NCBI GenBank assembly: GCA_963721435.1
Contig: CAVRJC010000003.1
Coordinates: 20,744-84,743 of the forward strand
Length of the DNA: 64,000 bases
Source of the DNA: CAVRJC01 sp963721435
Lineage (GTDB): Bacteria; Actinomycetota; Acidimicrobiia; IMCC26256; DASPTH01
Direction of reading: 5' to 3'
Part shown: piece by piece, positions 27,333 to 35,956 of the stretch
Layout of the letters: each line of letters begins with the position of its first letter
Position numbering within the stretch: the first letter of the stretch is position 1
Translations under genes and position numbers: made by a program
The notes under the pieces: generated by a model
Database searches by the model: none
Seen by the model: only the letters and a program-made list of their open reading frames with translations
What the model was told of the DNA's origin: nothing

Positions 27333-28103
27333 ATGAAGATCGCGGTGAGTGTGAAGCACGTGCCGGCCGGGCGCCTCGGTATCGCGCCCGGCTCGTTGCG
27401 CCTGGATCGCAGCGGCCCCGGTGAGCTCAACGACGTCGACCGGAACGCGATCGAAGCGGCGCTGAACCTGAAGGGTGACGGGGGCCACGAAGTGGTCATC
27501 GTGTCGATGGGCCCGGAGTCGGCGACCGAGTCGTTGCGGACGGCGCTGGCGATGGGGGCGGATCGTGCGGTCCTGGTGAGTGACCCGGCGGTCGCGGGGT
27601 CGGATCTGGTGGCGACGAGCAAGGTGCTCGCGGCGGTGCTCGCACGTGAGGGCGCGGATCTCGTGTTGTTCGGTCAGCAGACGAGTGACGGCGGTGGTGC
27701 GGTGCTGTGGGCCGCGGTCGCCGATCGGTTGCGCATCCCGTTCGTGTCGCAGGCCGCGGAGCTCACGGTCGACGGCGAGACGGTGCGCGTCGTGCGGGAG
27801 ACCGAGAACGGCTACGACGAGATCGAAGCACGGGTGCCGGCGCTCGTCGCGGTGAGTGACGCGATCAACGAGCCGCGCTACACGTCGTTGAAGGGGATGA
27901 TGGGCGCCAAGAAGAAGCCGCTCGAGGTGTTGACGCTCGCGGATCTCGGGCTCGATGCGGGTGAGGCGGGTGACGCGGGATCGGGAACGCGTGTGCTCGG
28001 GCTCTCGGCCCCACCGACTCGGGCGAACTCGGTGACGGTCGAGGACGACGGCAACGCGGCTCGAGCGATCTTCGACTTCCTGGTGGAGCAGCAGCTCGTA
28101 TGA
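27333..28103 (+). CDS. etfB: electron transfer flavoprotein subunit beta
   Basis: 256-aa ETF beta, the AMP-binding subunit of the electron carrier that takes electrons from acyl-CoA dehydrogenases. MKIAVSVKHVP, GADRAVLVSD and GQQTSDGGG are family blocks, and the C-terminal SLKGMMGAKKKP is the recognition-loop region. Its stop overlaps the etfA start (ATGA). Confidence 0.93.
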   Translation: MKIAVSVKHVPAGRLGIAPGSLRLDRSGPGELNDVDRNAIEAALNLKGDGGHEVVIVSMGPESATESLRTALAMGADRAVLVSDPAVAGSDLVATSKVLAAVLAREGADLVLFGQQTSDGGGAVLWAAVADRLRIPFVSQAAELTVDGETVRVVRETENGYDEIEARVPALVAVSDAINEPRYTSLKGMMGAKKKPLEVLTLADLGLDAGEAGDAGSGTRVLGLSAPPTRANSVTVEDDGNAARAIFDFLVEQQLV

Positions 28104-29071
28104 AGATCCTCGTCTTCCTCGAGCATCACGGCAGTGAGCTGACCAAGGGATCGCTCGGTGTCCTCGCGAAGGCTGTCGCGCTGGGCGGCGGCGATGTCGC
28201 CGCGGTGCTCGTCGGTGGTGACGACGTCGCGGCACTCGCGGGTGAGGCGGGGAAGTTCGGTGCCGCGTCGGTCTACGTCGCCACCGACGACGCGTTGAGT
28301 CCGCCGCTGCCGCAACCGCGGGTCGACGTGCTCGATGCGTTGGTCCGTGCCCAGGGCTTCGACACCGTGATGTTCTCCAACTCCGTGCTCGCGGCCGATG
28401 TCGCCGCCGGCCTGGCGGCGCGGCTCGAGGCCGGTCTCAACTGGGATCTCATCGACCTCGTGGAGCAGGACGGCGAGCTCGTCGGGAAGCGCCCCGCGCT
28501 CCAGGACTCCGTGCTCGTCGACGTCGCGTGGCGCTCGCCGCAGCGGCTCGCGCTGTTCCGCACCGGTTCGTTCGACGCCGTGAGCACTGGCGGCGACGCG
28601 CGGGTCGAGACGCTCGGCGTCGAGCTGCAGGACCACTCGACCGGCGCGACGATCGTGAGCCAGGAGCTCGCGGCGAGCGAGGGCCCGTCGATCGAGGATG
28701 CGGAGGTGATCGTCGCCGGCGGTATCGGCCTCGGCTCCGCGGAGAACTTCTCCCTCGCCGAGACCCTCGCCGAGATCCTGGGCGGCGCGGTCGGCGCGAC
28801 GCGCGCGGTCGTGTACAAGGGCTGGTACCCGCACGCGGCGCAGGTCGGTCAGACCGGCAAGACGGTCACGCCGAAGCTGTACATCGCGTTGGGGATCTCG
28901 GGCGCGGTGCAACACAAGGTCGGCATGCAGAACTCGAAGGTGATCGTCGCGATCAACAAGGACCCGAACGCGCCGATCTTCGAGTTCAGCGACCTCGCGG
29001 TCGTCGGCGACGTGCATACGATCGTGCCCGAACTCGTCGAGCTCCTCCGCGCCCGCAAGAGCTCGTCGTGA
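28100..29071 (+). CDS. etfA: electron transfer flavoprotein subunit alpha
   Basis: 323-aa FAD-binding subunit of ETF. The C-terminal half carries the FAD site (GRGIG-like region VIVAGGIGLGSAENF, then GATRAVVYKGW, GQTGKTVTPKLYIALGISGA and NKDPNAPIFEFSDLAVVGD). It overlaps etfB by 4 bases and the downstream ETF dehydrogenase by 4 bases, so the three are one translationally coupled unit. Confidence 0.95.
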   Translation: MKILVFLEHHGSELTKGSLGVLAKAVALGGGDVAAVLVGGDDVAALAGEAGKFGAASVYVATDDALSPPLPQPRVDVLDALVRAQGFDTVMFSNSVLAADVAAGLAARLEAGLNWDLIDLVEQDGELVGKRPALQDSVLVDVAWRSPQRLALFRTGSFDAVSTGGDARVETLGVELQDHSTGATIVSQELAASEGPSIEDAEVIVAGGIGLGSAENFSLAETLAEILGGAVGATRAVVYKGWYPHAAQVGQTGKTVTPKLYIALGISGAVQHKVGMQNSKVIVAINKDPNAPIFEFSDLAVVGDVHTIVPELVELLRARKSSS

Positions 29072-30756
29072 CCCGCCCGGCCAACTACCCGCCGCCGTTC
29101 ACCGCCGGCGAGTTCGTCGCCGAGCCCACCGATCCTGTCGACGAGCGGATCGAGGTCGGTGTCCTCGTGGTCGGTGCCGGGCCCGCGGGCCTCGCGTGCG
29201 CGATCCGCTTCGGGCAGCTCCTCGAGGAGAACCCCGAGGTCGCCGAACAACTCGGCGAGGTGCCCCTGGCCGTCGTCGAGAAGGGGAAGCAGCCGGGTTC
29301 GCACCTCCTGTCGGGCGCGATCGTCAACCCCCGGTCGCTGCGCACGCTCCTCGGTGACGACGCACTCGCCGACATGCCGAGCTACGGACCGGTCCCGAAG
29401 GAGTCCGTGTACCTCCTCACCGGCACGCGTGCCGTTCCGATCCCGCCGCCGCCGACCATGCGGAACCACGGCAACCTGATCGTCTCGTTGTCGGACCTCG
29501 GCCGCTGGCTCGCCGCGCGCGCCGAGGACGGCGGGGCGATGATCCTGCCCGAGACCGCGGCGCAGGCCCTGCTGGTGGACGACGGGCGCGTCGTCGGCGT
29601 GCGCACCGGCGACAAGGGTCGCGGGAGCGACGGCGAGGCGCTCGGCAACTTCGAGCCGGGGTCCGACATCGTCGCCCGGGTGACGGTGCTGGCCGAGGGC
29701 ACCCAGGGCCATCTCACCGGCGTGGCGCTCGACCAGCTCGATCTCCGCGGCGACGACCCGCAGGTGTGGGAGCTCGGGGTCAAGGAGGTGTGGAAGGTCC
29801 CGCAGCCGCTCGACCGCATCATCCACACCATGGGGTGGCCGCTGCGCCCGCAGGCGAGGTACCGCGAGTTCGGCGGCTCGTTCATCTACCCCATGGGCGA
29901 CGACATGCTGAGCATCGGCATGGTCGTCGGCCTCGACTACCGCGACCCCACGCTGTCGCCGCACGACCTCCTGCAGCAGCTGAAGACCCATCCGAAGATC
30001 CGCCCGCTGCTCGACGGTGGGGAGCGCCTCGAGTGGGGGGCGAAGACCATCCCGGGCGGGGGACACCACGCGTTGCCGAAGCGCTTGTACGCGCCGGGGC
30101 TCCTGCTCTCCGGTGACGGCGCGGGCATGGTCAACATCCCCACGCTCAAGGGCGTGCACTACGCGATCGAGGCCGGGCGACTCGCGGCCGAGACCGCATT
30201 CGCCGCGCTCGCGCGCGCCGACGAATCTCCGACCGCGCTCGCGGCGTACGACGACGCGGTGCGATCCGGCTTCATCGGGAAGGACCTCTACGAGGTGCGT
30301 GACATGCGCGCCGCGTTCGGTCGCGGCTTCGTGGTCGGTGCGGCGTGCGCCGGCGCGATGTCACTCTCGAAGGGTCGCATCAACATCGGTCGTATGCGGA
30401 ACGTTGCCGACGACGCGCACGAGTTGCTACCGGTCGATCACACCGCGCAGCACCTCACGCACGACGGGACGCTCACCTTCGACCGGCTCTCGTCGGTGTT
30501 CGCAGCGGGGAACAAGACGCGCGACGACCAACCGAATCACATCCGGATCCAGCAGCGCGTCCCCACCGACGTCGCGCAGCTGTGGGCGCACCTCTGCCCG
30601 GCGCAGGTCTACTCGGTCGGCGCTGCAGGCGACGACGGTCTCGTGGCCGTCGACATCGAGCCGTCGAATTGCGTGCAGTGTGGCGCGATCTCCGCGAAGG
30701 GCGGGCGCCTGACGCCACCCGAAGGTGGCTCCGGCCCCGAGTACTTGCGGAGCTGA
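29068..30756 (+). CDS. electron transfer flavoprotein-ubiquinone oxidoreductase
   Basis: 562-aa FAD and Fe-S membrane-associated enzyme that passes electrons from ETF to the quinone pool. The FAD motif VVGAGPAGLACA lies near residues 30-41, and GDGAGMVN near 350 belongs to the second FAD block. The C-terminal ferredoxin-like end normally has four Cys (C ... CxxCxxC). Here CPAQVYSV and NCVQCGAIS supply three, and the last ligand is replaced by Ile. The cluster may be 3Fe-4S or use another ligand. GTG 29068 overlaps the etfA stop. Confidence 0.9.
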   Translation: MTRPANYPPPFTAGEFVAEPTDPVDERIEVGVLVVGAGPAGLACAIRFGQLLEENPEVAEQLGEVPLAVVEKGKQPGSHLLSGAIVNPRSLRTLLGDDALADMPSYGPVPKESVYLLTGTRAVPIPPPPTMRNHGNLIVSLSDLGRWLAARAEDGGAMILPETAAQALLVDDGRVVGVRTGDKGRGSDGEALGNFEPGSDIVARVTVLAEGTQGHLTGVALDQLDLRGDDPQVWELGVKEVWKVPQPLDRIIHTMGWPLRPQARYREFGGSFIYPMGDDMLSIGMVVGLDYRDPTLSPHDLLQQLKTHPKIRPLLDGGERLEWGAKTIPGGGHHALPKRLYAPGLLLSGDGAGMVNIPTLKGVHYAIEAGRLAAETAFAALARADESPTALAAYDDAVRSGFIGKDLYEVRDMRAAFGRGFVVGAACAGAMSLSKGRINIGRMRNVADDAHELLPVDHTAQHLTHDGTLTFDRLSSVFAAGNKTRDDQPNHIRIQQRVPTDVAQLWAHLCPAQVYSVGAAGDDGLVAVDIEPSNCVQCGAISAKGGRLTPPEGGSGPEYLRS

Positions 30757-30765
30757 GGCGCAGAA

Positions 30766-31203
30766 CTACTGAGGCGTGAGGTCGAGGTCCTGCGGCGGGT
30801 CGGCGGGCATCTGCCAGCGCAGGAAGCCCTTGTCGTACTTCTCGTGGTACGCGTTGGCTTCGTCGATCATCTTCGCGTACGACGTCTCGAAGCTGCCCCA
30901 GTCTTCGGTCTCGATGCACGTGCGAATCGTCGCGACGATGCCCGAGATGAACTCGTCCATGTCGTCGGAGTACTTCGGGCGCAGGATGGCGCCCTTCTCC
31001 ATGAGGTTGACGGCCTCGGAGAGCTGGAACCGGGCCAGCGGCGCGTTGCCGGCCTTCCCCGCGTAGTAGCACTTCCAGATGCGCTCGCCGACGAGCGGCA
31101 TGATCTCGGCCATCCCGGGTAACAGGTGACCCAGGTCGCTCAGATCGAAGGAACCGCCCTTGATCTTGATCTCGTGGTCGTGGTCGGCATCGTGATCAGA
31201 CAT
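30766..31203 (-). CDS. conserved hypothetical protein, 145 aa
   Basis: Soluble, mainly helical protein with a His/Asp-rich N-terminus (MSDHDADHDHE), possibly metal binding. I recognise no named family. It has recurrent aromatic residues (RIWKCYYAGKAGNAPLARFQL, KGFLRWQMPADPP). It lies 5 nt after gpmA in the same direction and may be co-transcribed with it; a TTG at 31212 overlapping the gpmA stop is an alternative start. Confidence 0.6.
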   Translation of the reverse strand: MSDHDADHDHEIKIKGGSFDLSDLGHLLPGMAEIMPLVGERIWKCYYAGKAGNAPLARFQLSEAVNLMEKGAILRPKYSDDMDEFISGIVATIRTCIETEDWGSFETSYAKMIDEANAYHEKYDKGFLRWQMPADPPQDLDLTPQ

Positions 31204-31208
31204 CGTCG

Positions 31209-31961
31209 TCAACCTGCTTGTCGGGCGACGGCATCGGCCGCCGCGTGCGCTGCGTCGCGGTCAAGGTAGCGGTCCCAGATCGACCGTTGCTCCATCGGGG
31301 CCATGTGCTCGTCGAGCTCGTAGACGAGCGGGTTGCCGGTCGGGATGTTGAGCTCCGCGATGTCGTCGTCGGAGATGCCGTCGAGGTGCTTCACGAGCGC
31401 GCGGAGCGAGTTGCCGTGCGCGGCGATCAGCACGACCCTCCCGTCGCGCAGGTCGGGCACGATGTCGTCGACCCAGTACGGCATCATGCGCTCCACGACG
31501 TCGGCGAGGCACTCCGACGCGGGCAGCGCGTCGTCGGGCAGGTCGGCGTAGCGCGGGTCGGCGCGTTGTGCGGCGAGCCCGGCCGCGTCGAGCGGCTCCG
31601 GCGGCACGTCGTACGACCGGCGCCAGATCTTCACCTGGTCGACGCCGTACTTCTCCGCGGTCTCCTTCTTGTCGAGGCCCTGCAACGCGCCGTAGTGGCG
31701 CTCGTTGAGGCGCCACGAGCGCCGAACCGGGATCCACGACCGGTCCAGCTCGCGCAATGCGATCTCGGCCGTGCGGATCGCACGCTTCTGCAGCGAGGTG
31801 TGCAGCACGTCGGGTGCGATTCCCGCCGCGAGCATGAGCTCGCCGCCGTGCGCGGCCTCACGCTCACCGCGCTCGCTCAGGTCGACGTCGACCCAGCCGG
31901 TGAACCGGTTGGCCAGGTTCCATTCGCTCTCGCCGTGGCGGAGCAGGATCAGTTGGGGCAC
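31209..31961 (-). CDS. gpmA: 2,3-bisphosphoglycerate-dependent phosphoglycerate mutase
   Basis: Glycolytic/gluconeogenic mutase of 250 aa. LLRHGESEWN puts the phospho-accepting His at residue 9, and LNERHYGALQGLDK and AAHGNSLRALVKHLDG supply the other active-site residues. GTG 31961 is the only start that places the strand before the RHG motif at the N-terminus. It follows the amidohydrolase gene by 8 nt on the minus strand. Confidence 0.93.
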   Translation of the reverse strand: MPQLILLRHGESEWNLANRFTGWVDVDLSERGEREAAHGGELMLAAGIAPDVLHTSLQKRAIRTAEIALRELDRSWIPVRRSWRLNERHYGALQGLDKKETAEKYGVDQVKIWRRSYDVPPEPLDAAGLAAQRADPRYADLPDDALPASECLADVVERMMPYWVDDIVPDLRDGRVVLIAAHGNSLRALVKHLDGISDDDIAELNIPTGNPLVYELDEHMAPMEQRSIWDRYLDRDAAHAAADAVARQAG

Positions 31962-31969
31962 CGGAGGAG

Positions 31970-33184
31970 CTACTTGGTGATGCCGAAGCGCTCCAGGCCG
32001 AACGCCTTGATCGCGTTCCCGCGCAGGAACAGGTACCGCTCGCGGTCGTCGAGGCCGGCCTTGTCGCAGATGAGCTGCACCGTCTCCTTGGAGTGCGGGA
32101 ACGTGCTGTCGGCGTGCGGGTAGTCGACCTCGTAGGTGATCTGCTCCATCCCGATCGCCGAGCGGTTGGCGAGGCCGGTCTCGTCGTCGAAGATGCAGCC
32201 GTAGATGCGCCCGGCCATGTAGCTGCTCGGCGGGTGGGGGAGCGAGGTGCCGAAGCTGTCGCTGCTGATGCGCTCGGCCCACAGCTTGTCGGCGCGTTCG
32301 AGCACGTACGGCATCCACCCGACCTGGCCCTCGGAGTACGCGAGCTTCATCGTCGGGAACCGCTCGAGCGTGCCCGAGAAGATGTAATCACACAGCGACC
32401 CCTGCGCGTTCTGGAACGTGAGCGTGGAGCTGACGATGAACGGGGAGTCGGGCGACGTGCTCGGCATCTTCGACGACGACCCGATGTGCATGCACAGAGT
32501 GGTCTCGGTCTCCTCCACCGCGGCGAAGAACGGGTCCCAGTGGTGGTCCTTGTCGTGGATCGACGGCAGGCCGAGCGGGTACGGGTTCTCCGGGAACGTC
32601 ACCGCGAAGCTGCCCTTCGCCGCGGTGCGCCGGATCTCCGCCGCCGCCAGCGCGGGGTCCCAGAGCGGCACGATGGTCAGCGGGATGAGGCGGCCGTGCG
32701 CTTCGCCCGCGCACCACTCGTCGATCATCCAGTCGTTGTAGGCCTGGACGCAGAGGAGCGCGAGGTCCTTGTCGGCCCGCTCGTAGAACGCCTGGCCCGC
32801 GAACCGCGGCAGCACGTTGGGGAAGCAGATCGACGCGTCGGTCCAGTTGTCGGTCATGTCCTGGAGACGCTCGGGGCGCTTCCAGCAGCCGGGCCGGATC
32901 TCGTCGAAGGTGACCGGGGTGTTGTCGAGGTCGGGGAACCCGATGGCCGCCGAGAGGCGCGGGAACGGGTAGACGAGGTCGTCGTAGATCCAGAAGTCGC
33001 ACCAGTCGCCGTCGGGCGCGCCCTTGTTGTACGAGAACACCCCTCCGGACATCCCGAACTTCGCTCGGTCACGTTCGACGTGCGGAGCCTTGTCGAGGTA
33101 CTTCGCAGGCAGCCGCGAGGTCCAGAGATCAGGGGGCTCCACCACGTGATCGTCGGTGGAGATGATGCGGGGAAGCTCGCTCAT
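31970..33184 (-). CDS. amidohydrolase family protein (amidohydrolase 2)
   Basis: 404-aa TIM-barrel metal-dependent hydrolase/decarboxylase of the COG2159 type. STDDHVVEPPDLW at the N-terminus and HIGSSSKMPSTSPDSP and DYPHADSTFPHS further on are the metal/active-site blocks of this family, which often decarboxylate or hydrolyse aromatic-pathway acids. The classic HxH is replaced by DDH. ATG 33184 has AAGGGGA upstream. First gene of a minus-strand run with gpmA and the 145-aa protein. Confidence 0.85.
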   Translation of the reverse strand: MSELPRIISTDDHVVEPPDLWTSRLPAKYLDKAPHVERDRAKFGMSGGVFSYNKGAPDGDWCDFWIYDDLVYPFPRLSAAIGFPDLDNTPVTFDEIRPGCWKRPERLQDMTDNWTDASICFPNVLPRFAGQAFYERADKDLALLCVQAYNDWMIDEWCAGEAHGRLIPLTIVPLWDPALAAAEIRRTAAKGSFAVTFPENPYPLGLPSIHDKDHHWDPFFAAVEETETTLCMHIGSSSKMPSTSPDSPFIVSSTLTFQNAQGSLCDYIFSGTLERFPTMKLAYSEGQVGWMPYVLERADKLWAERISSDSFGTSLPHPPSSYMAGRIYGCIFDDETGLANRSAIGMEQITYEVDYPHADSTFPHSKETVQLICDKAGLDDRERYLFLRGNAIKAFGLERFGITK

Positions 33185-33244
33185 TGGTCAGTCCCCTTCG
33201 ACTGCTGGCGTGTGCGTTCCTGCATTTCAGCACGTCCGGAGGGG

Positions 33245-33279
33245 GGACGGTGGGGTCGGCAGCACCGACCCCACCGTCC
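33245..33279 (-). terminator. strong hairpin terminator after ABC binding-protein gene
   Basis: Perfect 15-bp inverted repeat (33245-33259 and 33265-33279) with a 5-nt loop CAGCA, starting 14 nt after the stop codon at 33293. There is no U-tract, as is common in high-GC actinobacteria. Confidence 0.75.
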
Positions 33280-33292
33280 GGGGGGAACGCGG

Positions 33293-35002
33293 CTACTTCG
33301 CAGCAGTCGCGCCCGAGCTCGGGCAACCGGTGCACGGGTACGTGGGCAGGTTGTCCGGGGCGGGGAGTGTTGCCTGGCCCGCAGTGGGAGTCGTCGACGT
33401 CGTCTCCTCGTAGATCGACACGCTCTTGTCGAAGAACTTCGGCTCGCCCTTCTCCCAGGTGCCGGAGGCGAAGCGCAGCGCGTTGTTCAGGTACGCGTAC
33501 CGGCCCGTGCCGCTGACGGCGGCGATGTTGGACACCCCTACGTTGGTCGGGTCGTACCAGTAGAGGTAGTAGTCGTAGCCGAGCCCGGCGCGCTCGTCGT
33601 ACGGAAGACCGGCGGCCGGACCGTACGCGGTCATGTAGTTCTGGGTGTTGCCCGTCGCCGCGCCACCGGTGGCCGCCATCGAGAACAACCCTTGCTGGAA
33701 CGTCTGCGGCGTGAGCTTCGGTCCCGCGAGCGACATGCCCGTGAACAACAGATTGAAGAAGCCGGTGCCGCCCGATTGGTAGGTGCCCTTGTTCGTGCCC
33801 CAATACCAGTTGAAGAGAGCGGTGTTCTGGTTCAGCGCCGACCCGACGATCGGCGGGAACAGCTGCCCGATGCCGAACGCGTGCGCCCACTGCGACTGGT
33901 CGATCCCACGGGCCGTGACGCTGACGTCGATACCGAGAGTTCCCGGCAGCACCCACTCGGGTGAGAAGTTCTGCGACGTCGCGGCCGCGGCCATGGGGGT
34001 CGCGACATTGGTCGACCCGAACAGCACCACGCTCGTGATGCCGTCGCTCTTCATCTTCGGGATCAGCGTTGCTGCTTGCGTCTGCAGCGACGTGGTGATC
34101 TGCGCGGTGTCGAGCGGAACGTTGTACGGGTACGTGACGTAGCTGCTCTTCGGCAACTGCTTCGTGAACAGGTCGATCGTGACACCAGTGTCGGGGTACA
34201 CGACTGCGAACTTGCGCGTCTTGGTCTTCAGCGACGCATCACCGGCGAACTGCGCGGGCTTGCCGAGGAGTGACTTCTTGACGAACTCGCCACCGTTGAA
34301 GGGGGTGCCGTCTGCGTCGACCGATGCCCAACGGTACGGGGCCTGCTTGTTCCAGTCGTCGGGCGTACCCGTGTTCGAGTTCACGATGGTCTTGCTCTGG
34401 GCCACGGCGGCCGCGAACACAGGTTGGCCGATCGCGTCGACGACGAAGAACGGCTTCTTCGAGGTCACCGTCAGGGCATCAGCGCGTTGCGAGGTCTCGT
34501 CGGTACCCGAAGGGGTCACGATCTCCATGTCGACCGTGCGGCCGTACGTCTCGTACGCGGTGTTGTTGTAGACCGCGAGCCAGTCCTTGAGCGACTGCGA
34601 GAAGTCACCCGGGCCGCCCGTCTCCCGGTTGATCGCCCGGCCCGACGCAGGACCGGCCTGGTTCTGGGCGTCGGTCGGCGCGTACACGACGACCTTGACC
34701 GAGTCCTTGGTGACGCCGACTGCCGTGGCGCCCCCGTTGTTCTTGCCATCCGGCCACGGAGTGACGCACGGCGGGCGGGTCAGGAACACGATCTTGATTC
34801 GCTGCGCGGTCGCATCGCAGTTCGGCCCGGCAAGCGCGGCCTTGCTGTTGATGCCGACGCCCGGAACCTCCGGTCCAGGGTTCCCGATCTTCACGGCCTT
34901 CGCGGCCCCCGCGCTCGCCGGGACGAGCAGGGAGGCGGCGAGCGCGCACGCGACCGCGACCACCAGGCCAATGGAACGACGTTTCGGCGCGCTGCTTCCC
35001 AC
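33293..35002 (-). CDS. ABC transporter substrate-binding protein, branched-chain amino-acid type
   Basis: 569-aa exported protein. A signal peptide (PKRRSIGLVVAVACALAAS ... ASAGA) is followed by a type I periplasmic-binding fold (VVVYAPTDAQNQAG, KFAVVYPDTGVTIDLF, GITSVVLFGSTNVATPM). It is longer than typical LivJ proteins and lacks a lipobox Cys. GTG 35002 is chosen for the GGGGGG ribosome site 7 nt upstream; an earlier ATG 35032 would put 10 extra residues before the signal. No permease or ATPase genes are adjacent, so it is an orphan binding protein. It is divergent from an IclR regulator that may control it. Confidence 0.82.
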   Translation of the reverse strand: MGSSAPKRRSIGLVVAVACALAASLLVPASAGAAKAVKIGNPGPEVPGVGINSKAALAGPNCDATAQRIKIVFLTRPPCVTPWPDGKNNGGATAVGVTKDSVKVVVYAPTDAQNQAGPASGRAINRETGGPGDFSQSLKDWLAVYNNTAYETYGRTVDMEIVTPSGTDETSQRADALTVTSKKPFFVVDAIGQPVFAAAVAQSKTIVNSNTGTPDDWNKQAPYRWASVDADGTPFNGGEFVKKSLLGKPAQFAGDASLKTKTRKFAVVYPDTGVTIDLFTKQLPKSSYVTYPYNVPLDTAQITTSLQTQAATLIPKMKSDGITSVVLFGSTNVATPMAAAATSQNFSPEWVLPGTLGIDVSVTARGIDQSQWAHAFGIGQLFPPIVGSALNQNTALFNWYWGTNKGTYQSGGTGFFNLLFTGMSLAGPKLTPQTFQQGLFSMAATGGAATGNTQNYMTAYGPAAGLPYDERAGLGYDYYLYWYDPTNVGVSNIAAVSGTGRYAYLNNALRFASGTWEKGEPKFFDKSVSIYEETTSTTPTAGQATLPAPDNLPTYPCTGCPSSGATAAK

Positions 35003-35054
35003 GCGGAACCCCCCCAGATCTGCGTGCCACATAGTGGTACGCTGTGCCAGATGT

Positions 35055-35078
35055 GTGCGGCGGGACTGTACGCCGCAC
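35055..35078. promoter_or_regulatory. inverted repeat, possible IclR operator
   Basis: GTGCGGCG and CGCCGCAC (8-bp arms, 8-nt spacer) lie in the 128-bp gap between the divergent binding-protein and IclR genes, 53 nt before the IclR start. Confidence 0.4.
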
Positions 35079-35130
35079 GGGCCAGTTTGGAAAGTCGACC
35101 GGCACGGTCCGGCGGAAAGACGAGGCCGGG

Positions 35131-35907
35131 ATGGCACAGGTGATGCAGAGCTCGTTGCTCACCCTCGCGGTGCTCGAGCACGTGTCCGTGCATCAGCCGG
35201 TGCGCGTCGCCGAGGTCGCGGAGGCGCTGGGGAAGCCCAAGAGCACCGTGCAGCGTGCGCTGGTCACGCTCCGGGAAGCAGGCTGGATCCGGCCCGACGG
35301 CTCGGAGTGGACCCGATGGGTGCTCACACCTCGGGTGCTCGAGGTGTCGCGCGGCGCCGCCAACGAGCACGGCCTGCACGACGCGGCGTATCCCGTCCTC
35401 GACGAGGTCCGGCGCGAGTCACGTGAGTCGGGGATCCTCGCGGTCCGCGACGGCGCCGACTGGGTCGTCGTCGACTTCCTGGAGGGACTGCGCTCGGTCC
35501 AGGTCCGCGTCGAGATCGGCCGGCGCTTCCCGCTGCACGCCGGTGCGTCGGGCAAGGCGATCCTGGCGTTCCTGCCGCCGGCCGAGATCGACGAGCTGCT
35601 GGCCACCGAGCTCCGCGCCTTCACCGACCGCACGATCACGTCGCCCGTCGTGTTGCGGGAGGAGCTCGAACGCATCCGCGCCGCGGGCCACGCCTACTCC
35701 GAGTGCGAGGTCTCGGCGGGCATCCACAGCCTTGCGGCACCCGTGTTCGATCGGAGCGGCGCGGTCATCGCCAGCCTGTCGCTGACGATCCCCGAGTCCC
35801 GGCTCGATGGTCACACGCCCGAGCTGGCGGCGCGCCTCGTCGGCGCGGCGGCGTCGATCACGTCGCAGCTGCGACCGCGCCACGCCGTCGGGACGCCGGC
35901 CCGCTGA
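35131..35907 (+). CDS. IclR family transcriptional regulator
   Basis: 258-aa regulator. A winged helix-turn-helix occupies about residues 10-65 (VRVAEVAEALGKPKSTVQRAL), and the IclR effector domain about 80-250 (GRRFPLHAGASGKAILAFLP, AYSECEVSAGIHSLAAPVFDR). Such proteins sense small aromatic or aliphatic metabolites. ATG 35131 starts a normal-length protein; upstream in-frame starts would run through the operator-like repeat. Likely controls the divergent binding-protein gene and perhaps the catabolic genes that follow. Confidence 0.88.
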   Translation: MAQVMQSSLLTLAVLEHVSVHQPVRVAEVAEALGKPKSTVQRALVTLREAGWIRPDGSEWTRWVLTPRVLEVSRGAANEHGLHDAAYPVLDEVRRESRESGILAVRDGADWVVVDFLEGLRSVQVRVEIGRRFPLHAGASGKAILAFLPPAEIDELLATELRAFTDRTITSPVVLREELERIRAAGHAYSECEVSAGIHSLAAPVFDRSGAVIASLSLTIPESRLDGHTPELAARLVGAAASITSQLRPRHAVGTPAR

Positions 35908-35956
35908 TCCGTCTAGTCTCGGGACGATCTGACGGCCCATCCCGGGGGGATACACA

